From Solirubrobacteraceae bacterium (GTDB lineage Bacteria; Actinomycetota; Thermoleophilia; Solirubrobacterales; Solirubrobacteraceae), in NCBI GenBank assembly GCA_019683665.1, contig JADGIB010000060.1, forward strand, positions 1 to 14,452: a stretch of DNA of 14,452 nt. Direction: 5' to 3'. This document shows, piece after piece, positions 1 to 6,177 of this stretch. The translations under genes and the position numbers were made by a program. The notes beneath the pieces were generated by a model. It searched no databases and had not been told where the DNA came from. It saw nothing but the letters and a program-made list of their open reading frames with translations. Position 1 is the stretch's first letter; every line of letters begins with the position of its first letter.

Positions 1-71
1 GGGCCCCCCCGCGGGGGGCCCCCCGCGGGGGGGGGGGGGGGGCGCCCCCCCCCCCCCCGGCCCCGGCGCGG
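1..71. repeat. G/C-only low-complexity tract at window edge
   Basis: All 71 bases are G or C. A run of 16 G (27-42) is followed by CG and a run of 14 C (45-58), a nearly perfect inverted repeat. Bases 1-30 alternate shorter C and G runs built round CCCCGCGGGG. No coding frame or regulatory motif can be supported. The tract stops one base before the stop codon of the first gene. It is most likely a poly-G read artefact or collapsed hairpin at a contig end rather than genuine sequence. Confidence 0.6.
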
Positions 72-2519
72 CTAGCGGCCGCGCCGCAGGATGACCGTCT
101 TCGTGTTCGGCTTCTGGCCCCGCGCGGCCACCGTGACGCGCGCCTTCACCCGCCGGCCGGCGGACACGACCCGGCGGCCGGCGTCCGTGAGGCGCACGCG
201 GACCGTCTGCGGCCGGCCGGCGCGCAGGCGGGCCGTGCCGCGGGCGATGACGCGGCCCTTCGCCCGCACGGCGATCCGCGCCCGGGCGCTCGTCGGCGAG
301 ACCGCCTTCAGGACGACGGCGGCGCCGGTCGCCTTCCCGGTGGCGCCGACGACCGTCGCGCCGGAGCCCTGCACGGTGATGCGGGCGGTCGACGTGTTGT
401 TCGCCGGGTTCGGGTCGGGCGTGCTGGCCTCGACCGTCGCCGTGTTGTCGATCTCGCGCGACGGCGTGCCGCCGGAGGTCTCCGGGCCGGTGCGGTCGGC
501 CAGGCACTCGAGGTCGAGCAGCGCCGACTGCGGCGCGCCGGTCGTGTTCAGCAGCCGGAACGCGCGGGTCTTCGGCCGCGGGTCGTTGCCGAGCGGGACG
601 ACGCCGGGCGGCAGCAGCCAGGTGGCGACGATGCCCTTCGCCTCGTCGGCGCAGGTGACCTGCTCCTCGACGGGCTGGCCCGGCGCGAGGGTCACCGTCC
701 GCTCGACGTGGCGGCGGTCGAGCCGGTGCGTGTGGCCGTCGGCGGTCGCGACCTCGTCGGCCAGGCAGCGCATCGAGAGCGTCGCCGTCGTCGGCTCGGT
801 CACGTCGACGGTGAACCGCCAGCCGGTCGCGCCCTCGGGCTCGGAGCCGGCGAGCGTCGCGGCGCCGCCGTCGAAGGCGTAGCCGGGGACGATCGGCCGC
901 GTGCCGTCCGGGCAGGCCAGCGTCGCCGTGTGGCGCCCGGCCGTCCAGGCCTGGGGCGTCGAGGCGACGGGGCCCGACACCTCGAGCGCATGGCGGTGGC
1001 CGTCGGCCTCCTCGGTCGTCGCGGGCAGGCAGACCGCGAACGCCTTCGCCTGCGCGCGGCCCGACGCGCCGTTGCGGACGACCGCCTCGAAGGTCCCGGC
1101 GCCGGTCGAGCGGGCGCTCAGGACGCGGACGTCGCTCAGCGCGCCCGTCCCCTGGTCGACGGCGTCGACGCGAACGCTGCCGTCGCTGAGGATCGCGCCG
1201 GCGCCCGGGCAGGCGAGCGTCACCGTCCGGGTCTGGCCGGGCTCGAGGTCGACCTGCGCCTCGACCTTGGAGACCGTCAGCCCGTGGCGGGCGCCCGGAT
1301 GCGGCACCGCCCCGGCGGGCGGCAGCGGGTCGGCGATCGCGCGGATCTTCAGCGTGCGGGTCTCGTTGTGGGCGAGGTCGCCGAGCGCGCAGGTCACGAT
1401 CGAGCCGGCGAGCTGGCACGGCGACGAGGCCGACACGAACGTCAGCCCGACCGGCAGCGCGTCGCGCACGACGACGTCGCGCGAGGTCGCCGGGCCGAGG
1501 TTGCGGACCGTCAGCGTGAACGTGACGACGTCGCCGCCGTGCGGGGTCGCGTCGGACGCGGTCTTGACGATCTCGACGTCGGCCTCCGACGGCGGGGTCG
1601 GCCCGTCGCCCGGCAGGCACGCCGTCGACGGGAACAGGTTCAGGTGCGTCTCGGCGTTCGACGTGAACGAGGCGGCGATGACCTGGCCGATCGTGTGCCC
1701 GGCGTCGGCGACGTGGACCGCCGCGTTCGGCGCCAGGATCGAGCCGCCCCAGGCCGAGCCGCCCTGGATCGTCACCGACGTCGCCTGCGGCAGGTTCCAC
1801 AGCAGGCCCGGCAGCGCGGCCATGACGCCGTCGCTGGCCTGCTTCCACGCCCCGCCCTGGCGGAGCCACATCTGGCCGGTGAACGTCACCGAGGCGCCGG
1901 ACACGTTCACGAGCGCGATCGAGCCGGACGGGACGTCGATCGCGATGCCGTTCGTGGCCGCCAGCTGCGCCGGGGTGACCTGGAAGACGTTGAGGACCGG
2001 GTCGCTCCCGGTCAGGCGCAGGAGCGTCTGCCCCGCGAACTCCGCGTGCCACGCCTGCGCAGTGCCGGTCGCGGCGGCCGCCCCCCACGCGGCCGACTTC
2101 GCGCGCAGGTCGGCGAAGGCGGCGCCGAAGTCGATCGGGTTGGCGGCCAGGTAATGGCCGCCGTGGTTGAAGCTCACCCCCGAGGGAGGGTTGACGTAGG
2201 CACTGCCCTTCTCGAGGTTGAACCCTTGGCCGTGCGAGCCGGCGATGACGAGCGTCGCGTCGTTCGGCCCGGCGGTCAGCCGGGTGCCGACCGTCATCGC
2301 GGTCGGGAGGTTGCCGCCGTAGGCGATCGCGCCCTCCGACTCGGCCCCGCGCGACCCGTTGCCGGCGACGAACTCGGTCCACCCGGTCGCCGCTCCGAGC
2401 GGGTTCGTGGTCGTGACGCAGTCGGCGGCGAGGGCGGCGGCGGGCGCGCCGAGGACCGCGGCGAACGTCACCGCGGCCGCGGCGAGCCAGCGGCGGGAGG
2501 AGGGGGCGGCGTGGCTCAT
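72..2519 (-). CDS. Secreted choice-of-anchor A / DUF11 protein with three internal Cys-His repeats
   Basis: An 815-residue exported protein of unknown function. Residues 1-32 form a signal peptide (SSRRW, an Ala-rich core, then ALAADC). Residues 37-300 match the choice-of-anchor A family in style: SEGAIAYGGN near 61-70 and GGSILAPNAAV near 258-268. Residues 313-398 are the first part of a DUF11 domain, and its last strands (DNTATVEASTPDPNPANNTS, 691-710) come only after an insert of about 285 residues. That insert holds three tandem repeats. Residues 735-815 are a basic Ala/Arg/Val-rich domain of a kind common in Solirubrobacterales exoproteins. No LPXTG motif or C-terminal membrane helix is seen, so the anchoring mode is unknown. 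The gene starts 7 bp after the tetR stop and is probably co-transcribed with it. No clear ribosome binding site precedes the ATG, so translational coupling is likely. The stop lies at the window edge, but the protein looks complete. Function is inferred only as surface or extracellular. Confidence 0.85.
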   Translation of the reverse strand: MSHAAPSSRRWLAAAAVTFAAVLGAPAAALAADCVTTTNPLGAATGWTEFVAGNGSRGAESEGAIAYGGNLPTAMTVGTRLTAGPNDATLVIAGSHGQGFNLEKGSAYVNPPSGVSFNHGGHYLAANPIDFGAAFADLRAKSAAWGAAAATGTAQAWHAEFAGQTLLRLTGSDPVLNVFQVTPAQLAATNGIAIDVPSGSIALVNVSGASVTFTGQMWLRQGGAWKQASDGVMAALPGLLWNLPQATSVTIQGGSAWGGSILAPNAAVHVADAGHTIGQVIAASFTSNAETHLNLFPSTACLPGDGPTPPSEADVEIVKTASDATPHGGDVVTFTLTVRNLGPATSRDVVVRDALPVGLTFVSASSPCQLAGSIVTCALGDLAHNETRTLKIRAIADPLPPAGAVPHPGARHGLTVSKVEAQVDLEPGQTRTVTLACPGAGAILSDGSVRVDAVDQGTGALSDVRVLSARSTGAGTFEAVVRNGASGRAQAKAFAVCLPATTEEADGHRHALEVSGPVASTPQAWTAGRHTATLACPDGTRPIVPGYAFDGGAATLAGSEPEGATGWRFTVDVTEPTTATLSMRCLADEVATADGHTHRLDRRHVERTVTLAPGQPVEEQVTCADEAKGIVATWLLPPGVVPLGNDPRPKTRAFRLLNTTGAPQSALLDLECLADRTGPETSGGTPSREIDNTATVEASTPDPNPANNTSTARITVQGSGATVVGATGKATGAAVVLKAVSPTSARARIAVRAKGRVIARGTARLRAGRPQTVRVRLTDAGRRVVSAGRRVKARVTVAARGQKPNTKTVILRRGR
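498..1286 (-). repeat. Three tandem ~80-90-residue repeats inside the secreted protein
   Basis: Protein residues about 412-499, 508-588 and 595-674 share one pattern: an HG or GHxHxL start, then TVTL.PGQ or T.TL with a Cys (C437, C536, C623), a beta-rich middle with F.V/FRL.N, and a closing CL (C497, C585, C672). Each unit therefore holds two cysteines that could form a disulfide. Units 2 and 3 both open with DGHxH (GHRHAL, GHTHRL); unit 1 opens with a shorter RHGLT. I do not recognise this repeat as a named family. Confidence 0.65.
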
Positions 2520-2526
2520 GGCCGGG

Positions 2527-3135
2527 TCAGGGTGCCAGATCCCGGATTGTCAGCAGGCTGACAACCAGCTCGGCGGCGGTGTCGGCCAGCTCGGAAAGGC
2601 CCGGTGGAATCGATGCGGTGAAGGCTTCGATCAGCAATTCGTTGATCCCGCCGACGACCGCCGTCGCGAGCGCCGGGCTGAGCGGCCGCAGGCCCGGCTC
2701 GTCGGCCGCGGCGCGCTCGGTCAGCTCGCGCAGGAGCCCGGCGAACCGGCGGTGCACCTCGCGCCGGCGGGCCAGGGCCCGGGGGCCGGCGGCCTGGATC
2801 TCGAGCAGGAACGCGCGGGTCAGCGCGGGCTCGGCCGCCAGCTCCTCCAGGTAGGCGGCCGCGGCGGCGCGGAGCCGCTCGCGCCACGGCCGGCCGCCCT
2901 CGGCGGCGCGCGCGATCACCCCGAGGAGGTGATCGCTGATGACGTCGTAGAGCGCGAGATAGCAGGCCTCCTTGTCGGCGAACTGCTCGTAGAAGGTCCG
3001 CTTGGAGACGCGGGCGTGGGCGACGACGTCGGCGATCGTGGCGGCGGCGTACCCCTTCTCGACGATCGCGGCGGCCAGCCCGCCGAGGAGGCGGCCACGC
3101 GGACCGTCGGGGAGCTCGAGCGTGGCGCCGCGCAT
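2527..3135 (-). CDS. TetR/AcrR-family transcriptional regulator
   Basis: A 202-residue one-component regulator, the usual size for TetR proteins. The N-terminal helix-turn-helix is clear: TIADVVAHARVSKRTFYEQF at residues 33-52, followed by the ADKEACYLALY segment that typically closes the DNA-binding domain. The remainder is an Ala/Leu-rich helical ligand-binding domain whose effector cannot be read from sequence. The ATG at 3135 is chosen because no in-frame ATG or GTG lies in the short leader; a weak GGTGGG sits just upstream. The gene is divergent from the flavin monooxygenase. The 71-bp gap contains two matching dyads, so the protein probably represses itself, the downstream exported-protein gene and the monooxygenase. 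This regulatory role is inference from gene layout and operator position. Confidence 0.92.
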   Translation of the reverse strand: MRGATLELPDGPRGRLLGGLAAAIVEKGYAAATIADVVAHARVSKRTFYEQFADKEACYLALYDVISDHLLGVIARAAEGGRPWRERLRAAAAAYLEELAAEPALTRAFLLEIQAAGPRALARRREVHRRFAGLLRELTERAAADEPGLRPLSPALATAVVGGINELLIEAFTASIPPGLSELADTAAELVVSLLTIRDLAP

Positions 3136-3145
3136 CGCCCACCGA

Positions 3146-3163
3146 CGGTACCATCCCGTACCG
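3146..3163. promoter_or_regulatory. Operator dyad 1 (CGGTAC-N6-GTACCG)
   Basis: A perfect 6-bp inverted repeat with a 6-bp spacer, centred at 3154.5 in the tetR/monooxygenase intergenic region and starting 10 bp from the tetR start codon. Its core GGTAC-N6-GTACC is identical to that of the second dyad. Probable binding site for the adjacent TetR-family protein. Confidence 0.65.
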
Positions 3164-3166
3164 ATC

Positions 3167-3186
3167 CTGGTACCGTTCAGTACCAG
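3167..3186. promoter_or_regulatory. Operator dyad 2 (CTGGTAC-N6-GTACCAG)
   Basis: A perfect 7-bp inverted repeat with a 6-bp spacer, centred at 3176.5. That is 22 bp, about two helical turns, from dyad 1. It ends 20 bp before the monooxygenase ATG and just before its ribosome binding site (GAGGAGGA, 3195-3202). Four GTACC copies start at 3148, 3158, 3170 and 3180. Likely a cooperative TetR operator acting on both divergent promoters. Confidence 0.68.
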
Positions 3187-3206
3187 CGGTCTTCGAGGAG
3201 GACCGG

Positions 3207-4721
3207 ATGTCCACGGCCAACGGCACGCCCCACCATCACGTCGTCATCGTCGGCTGCGGCTTCGGCGGCATCGCCGCGGCGGTGCGACTGCGCGAGGCCG
3301 GCTTCGCCGACGTCGCCATCCTCGAGAAGGCCGACGACGTCGGCGGCACCTGGCGCGAGAACACCTACCCGGGGATCGCCTGCGACGTCCCCTCCCACCT
3401 CTACTCGCTGTCGTTCGCGCCGAACCCGGCGTGGAGCCGCACGTACTCGGAGGGCGGCGAGATCTGGGCCTACCTGCGCGACGTCGCCCGCCGCCACGGC
3501 CTCTACGAGCGCACCCGCTTCGGCTGCGAGCTGCTCGAGGCCGCCTGGGACGAGGACGCGCGCCGGTGGCGCCTGCGCACGACGCAGGGCCCGCTCACCG
3601 CCGACGCCGTCGTCTCGGCCACCGGCCCCCTGCACGAGCCGGCGATCCCCGACCTCCCCGGCCTGGAGACGTTCGCGGGCACGGCGTTCCACTCGGCCCG
3701 CTGGGACCACGGCCACGACCTCGCCGGGCGGCGCGTCGCCGTCGTCGGCACGGGCGCGTCGGCGATCCAGTTCGTCCCGCGCATCCAGCCCCGGGTCGCG
3801 CACCTGACCGTCTTCCAGCGCACGCCGCCCTGGGTCCTGCCCCGCACCGACCGGCCGCTGCGCCCGTGGGAGCAGCGCCTCTACCGGGCCGTCCCGGCCG
3901 CGCAGCGGGCCATGCGCGAGGCGATCTTCTGGGCCCGCGAGCTGCTCGTCGTCCCGTTCCTGCACCCGCGGCTGGCCGGGTGGGTCGAGCGGGCGGCCCG
4001 CGCGCACCTCGCCCGCCAGGTCCGCGACCCGCAGCTGCGGGCGAAGCTCACGCCGGGCTACCGGATCGGATGCAAGCGGATCCTGCTCTCCAACGACTGG
4101 TACCCGGCGCTGACCCGCGACAACGTCGAGGTCGTGACCGACGCGATCGCCGAGGTCCGCCCCCACGCGATCGTCACCGCCGACGGGCGCGAGCACCCGG
4201 TCGACACGATCGTCTTCGGGACCGGCTTCCACGTCACCGACCTGCCGATCGCCGAGCGCGTCGTCGGCCGCGGCGGGCGGCGCCTGGCCGACGTGTGGGG
4301 CGGCAGCCCGCAGGCGCACCTCGGCACGATCGTCCATGGGTTCCCGAACCTCTTCCTCCTCCTCGGGCCGAACACCGGCCTGGGCCACAACTCGGTCGTC
4401 TACATGGAGGAGGCGCAGGCCGGGCTCGTCGTCGCCGCGCTGCGCCACCTGCGCGCCACCGGCGCCGCCGCGCTCGAGCCGCGGCCCGAGGCGCAGGCCG
4501 CCTACGTCGCCGAGATGGACGCCCGCAGCCGCGGGACGGTGTGGACGTCGGGCGGCTGCCGCTCCTGGTACCTCGACGCGACCGGGCGCAACTCGACGCT
4601 GTGGCCGGGCTCGTCGTTCGCGTTCGCCCGCCGCCTGGCCCGGCTGCGCCCCGAGGAGCTCGCGCTCATCCCGCCGCCGGTCGCCGCTCCGGCGCGGGCG
4701 CCGGCCGCCGCCCGCCCTTAG
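3207..4721 (+). CDS. Flavin-containing monooxygenase, Baeyer-Villiger type
   Basis: A 504-residue FAD- and NAD(P)H-dependent oxygenase, likely cytosolic. The first dinucleotide-binding motif is GCGFGG (16-21), followed by GGTWR (46-50) and the family-typical stretch YPGIACDVPSHLYS (54-67). The Baeyer-Villiger fingerprint appears as FAGTAFHSARWD (156-167), with the key His162 and Trp166. The second nucleotide-binding motif is GTGASA (181-186). Length and domain order fit type I Baeyer-Villiger enzymes, which turn ketones into esters or lactones. The substrate cannot be read from the sequence. A strong ribosome binding site GAGGAGGA (3195-3202) fixes the ATG. The gene stands alone on this strand, divergent from tetR, and is probably induced when the regulator releases the paired operator. 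The last 15 or so residues are an Ala/Pro tail. A link to the downstream aromatic pathway, for example through an aryl ketone, is possible but unsupported. Confidence 0.88.
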   Translation: MSTANGTPHHHVVIVGCGFGGIAAAVRLREAGFADVAILEKADDVGGTWRENTYPGIACDVPSHLYSLSFAPNPAWSRTYSEGGEIWAYLRDVARRHGLYERTRFGCELLEAAWDEDARRWRLRTTQGPLTADAVVSATGPLHEPAIPDLPGLETFAGTAFHSARWDHGHDLAGRRVAVVGTGASAIQFVPRIQPRVAHLTVFQRTPPWVLPRTDRPLRPWEQRLYRAVPAAQRAMREAIFWARELLVVPFLHPRLAGWVERAARAHLARQVRDPQLRAKLTPGYRIGCKRILLSNDWYPALTRDNVEVVTDAIAEVRPHAIVTADGREHPVDTIVFGTGFHVTDLPIAERVVGRGGRRLADVWGGSPQAHLGTIVHGFPNLFLLLGPNTGLGHNSVVYMEEAQAGLVVAALRHLRATGAAALEPRPEAQAAYVAEMDARSRGTVWTSGGCRSWYLDATGRNSTLWPGSSFAFARRLARLRPEELALIPPPVAAPARAPAAARP

Positions 4722-4738
4722 GCGGCGCATCGGAAGCC

Positions 4739-4782
4739 TTCAGGAAATCCTCAGGGTCGCTTCGGCCGCGCTTCAGGCGGAG
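4739..4782 (+). promoter_or_regulatory. Four 11-bp phased direct repeats (TTCAGG-like) before the protease gene
   Basis: TTCAGG (4739), CTCAGG (4750), TTCGG (4761) and TTCAGG (4772) recur at exactly 11-bp steps, each preceded by C. Arrays of 11-bp direct repeats are the usual target of OmpR/PhoB-family response regulators, which bind head-to-tail on one DNA face. The array ends 17 bp before the protease ATG, with no ribosome binding site after it, so the transcript could be leaderless or nearly so. No response-regulator gene is in the window. Confidence 0.55.
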
Positions 4783-4799
4783 CCCCTTTCCTGGGATCC

Positions 4800-5762
4800 A
4801 TGAGCACCGGGATGAAGAACATCGCTGCCGCGCTCCTGGGCGCGCTGACGGCGCTGGGCGTGTGTGCGGCAGTGCTGTTCGCCGGCGTCCTCGACCAGGA
4901 TCGCGACGACACCGCCGCCGACGCCGGCGGCCGGGCGCCGGTGAGCGCCCCCGCCGGGTCGGGCCCCGACGCGAAGCCCGCGGCCGGCGGCTCCCTCGCC
5001 GAGCTGTACGCCTCCGTCAAGGACGGCGTCGTGTTCGTCCAGGCCGGCCAGGCGACCGGCTCGGGCTTCGTCATCGACGACGAGGGCCACATCGTCACCA
5101 ACCAGCACGTCGTGGCCGACGCCTACGGCCGGGTGGCCGTGCAGATCGGCGAGACCGACACGAGCGTCCCCGCGACGATCGTCGGCACGGACCCCTCGAC
5201 CGACCTCGCCCTGCTGAAGGTCGACCCGGCCCAGGCCGGCGGGCTGCACCCGCTCGAGCTCGCCGACGCCGACAGCGTCGAGGTCGGCGAGCCGGTCATC
5301 GCCATCGGCAGCCCGTTCGGGCTGCAGAGCACGCTGACGTCGGGCATCGTGTCGGCGCTCGACCGCGAGATCCGCTCGCCGAACGGCAACGCGATCTCCG
5401 GCGTCATCCAGACCGACGCGGCGATCAACCCCGGCAACTCCGGCGGCCCGCTCATCGACGCCGACGGGAAGGTCATCGGCGTCAACGCGCAGATCGCCAG
5501 CGCGTCGGGCGGCAGCACCGGCGTCGGGTTCGCGATCTCCGTCGCGACGGTCGAGCAGGTCGTCCCGCGGCTGAAGGCGGGCGGCGGCGCCCAGCCGCAG
5601 CAGCCCGGCCCGGGGCTGCCCCGCGACGGCCAGGAGCCCGGGTACGGCCCGGCGCCCGACGGCGCGCCCCAGCTGAGCGAGGAGCAGCTGCGCGAGCTGC
5701 TGGAGCGGCTGGAGGAGCAGCGCCGCCGGCAGGCGCCCGCGCCCTTCGGATACGGAGGCTGA
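4800..5762 (+). CDS. HtrA/DegP-like membrane-anchored serine protease without PDZ domain
   Basis: A 320-residue S1C-type (trypsin-fold) serine protease. Residues 7-30 are one hydrophobic segment, an uncleaved anchor or signal peptide, so the catalytic part should be extracytoplasmic. Residues 32-63 are a Pro/Ala/Gly-rich linker. The catalytic triad is readable: His103 in TNQHVVADA, Asp135 in DPSTDLALLKV and Ser214 in NPGNSGGPLI. The usual C-terminal PDZ domain is missing. Residues 262-288 are Pro/Gly/Gln-rich, and 291-311 (LSEEQLRELLERLEEQRRR) form a charged heptad-like helix. Such proteases act in envelope protein quality control. An alternative ATG at 4812 (MKNIAA) is possible, since neither start has a good ribosome binding site. 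The phased repeats upstream suggest control by a two-component system. The gene converges on a small minus-strand gene. Confidence 0.9.
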   Translation: MSTGMKNIAAALLGALTALGVCAAVLFAGVLDQDRDDTAADAGGRAPVSAPAGSGPDAKPAAGGSLAELYASVKDGVVFVQAGQATGSGFVIDDEGHIVTNQHVVADAYGRVAVQIGETDTSVPATIVGTDPSTDLALLKVDPAQAGGLHPLELADADSVEVGEPVIAIGSPFGLQSTLTSGIVSALDREIRSPNGNAISGVIQTDAAINPGNSGGPLIDADGKVIGVNAQIASASGGSTGVGFAISVATVEQVVPRLKAGGGAQPQQPGPGLPRDGQEPGYGPAPDGAPQLSEEQLRELLERLEEQRRRQAPAPFGYGG

Positions 5763-5800
5763 CGGGCCTCGGACGGCGACCGCGCGCCGGGGGCGTCAGC
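5758..5800. terminator. Stem-loop shared by two convergent gene ends
   Basis: GCTGACG (5758-5764) pairs perfectly with CGTCAGC (5794-5800), and inside it CCTCGG (5767-5772) pairs with CCGGGG (5787-5792) through one T.G wobble, leaving a 14-base loop. The outer arms contain both stop codons, that of the protease (5760-5762) and that of the small minus-strand gene (5796-5798). The position suits a bidirectional terminator. No T-tract follows on either strand, so function is tentative. Confidence 0.42.
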
Positions 5801-5993
5801 GCTCGGCGCGCGCCTTCGCCCGCCGCAGGCGCGACAGGAAGTCCTCGGTCTCGATGATCGCGAGCTCGAGCGCGCTCACGTCCTCGCCGGACGGCGCGCT
5901 CCGGGCGACGCCCTGCGCGCGGGCGACCCAGTCGTCGAGCGTCGCCTGCAGCTCGGCGATGAGCGCGCGGGACGTGTCGGAATGCTCTGGCAT
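5796..5993 (-). CDS. Small helical hypothetical protein
   Basis: A 65-residue protein that I do not recognise. It is predicted to be almost wholly helical: an N-terminal helix around SRALIAELQATLDDWVARAQ (8-27), a short SAPSGED turn (32-38) and a second helix (39-63) ending in a basic RLRRAKARAER tail. No signal peptide or membrane segment is seen. The case for coding is that its third codon positions are almost all G or C, whereas the overlapping 185-residue reading on the same strand is an Arg/Ala-rich low-complexity shadow. A weak GGTGGCG lies just before the ATG. It converges on the protease gene and is divergent from the pca operon. Its role is unknown; a small adaptor or oligomerising protein would fit the shape. 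Confidence 0.65.
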   Translation of the reverse strand: MPEHSDTSRALIAELQATLDDWVARAQGVARSAPSGEDVSALELAIIETEDFLSRLRRAKARAER

Positions 5994-6106
5994 GTCGCCA
6001 CCGTACCCGGTATCGCCGCCCGCGATGGCGCGCCTCCATCAGACGTCCGCGGCCCCGTCCCGGCGGCGCGCGGGCGCAGGCGGCGCGGGCGGGCGCGCGC
6101 CGCGCC

Positions 6107-6136
6107 TTGCGGACCCGGCCCCGGAGCGGCTAGGGT
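6107..6136 (+). promoter_or_regulatory. Sigma-70-type promoter of the pca operon (TTGCGG-N18-TAGGGT)
   Basis: TTGCGG (6107-6112) and TAGGGT (6131-6136) are separated by 18 bp, matching the actinobacterial housekeeping pattern (TTGnnn, TAnnnT). Transcription would start near 6143, giving a leader of about 35 bases before the pcaI ATG and placing the start inside the dyad described next. Upstream, 5994-6106 is very GC-rich, and I see nothing else definite in it. Confidence 0.6.
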
Positions 6137-6142
6137 GATGCC

Positions 6143-6161
6143 GTGTTCGCTAAGAGCACAC
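6143..6161. promoter_or_regulatory. Probable PcaR-type (IclR family) operator
   Basis: An imperfect dyad of the form GTGTnCnCTnAGnGnACAC sits directly after the -10 element, at about +1 to +19. Its inner 15 bases (6145-6159, GTTCGCTAAGAGCAC) agree at 12 of 15 positions with the Pseudomonas putida PcaR box as I recall it (GTTCGATAATCGCAC). A second GTTCG half-site follows at 6163-6167, 18 bp on. Position and likeness suggest binding by the IclR-family regulator encoded within the operon. Confidence 0.55.
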
Positions 6162-6177
6162 TGTTCGGCATCCGCAC

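Noticed and set aside
708..2561. 617-residue plus-strand open frame opposite the exported-protein gene
   Set aside because: It is Arg/Gly/Ala-rich with no domain. The minus-strand frame has a signal peptide and recognisable domains. Long antisense frames are expected at this GC content.
4722..4738. Terminator after the monooxygenase gene
   Set aside because: No convincing stem-loop or T-tract occurs between the stop codon and the phased repeats, so none is claimed.
3002..5857. 951-residue plus-strand open frame across tetR, the monooxygenase and the protease
   Set aside because: It is a shadow frame rich in Arg/Pro that crosses three well-supported genes and an intergenic region containing operators.
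5482..6039. 185-residue minus-strand frame near the small hypothetical gene
   Set aside because: Its composition is dominated by Arg/Ala/Pro, and it overlaps the end of the protease. The 65-residue frame has the better codon pattern.
6092..6101. Perfect palindrome GGCGCGCGCC just upstream of the pca promoter
   Set aside because: Palindromes of G and C are frequent by chance in this GC-rich stretch, and no matching copy is seen elsewhere near a promoter.
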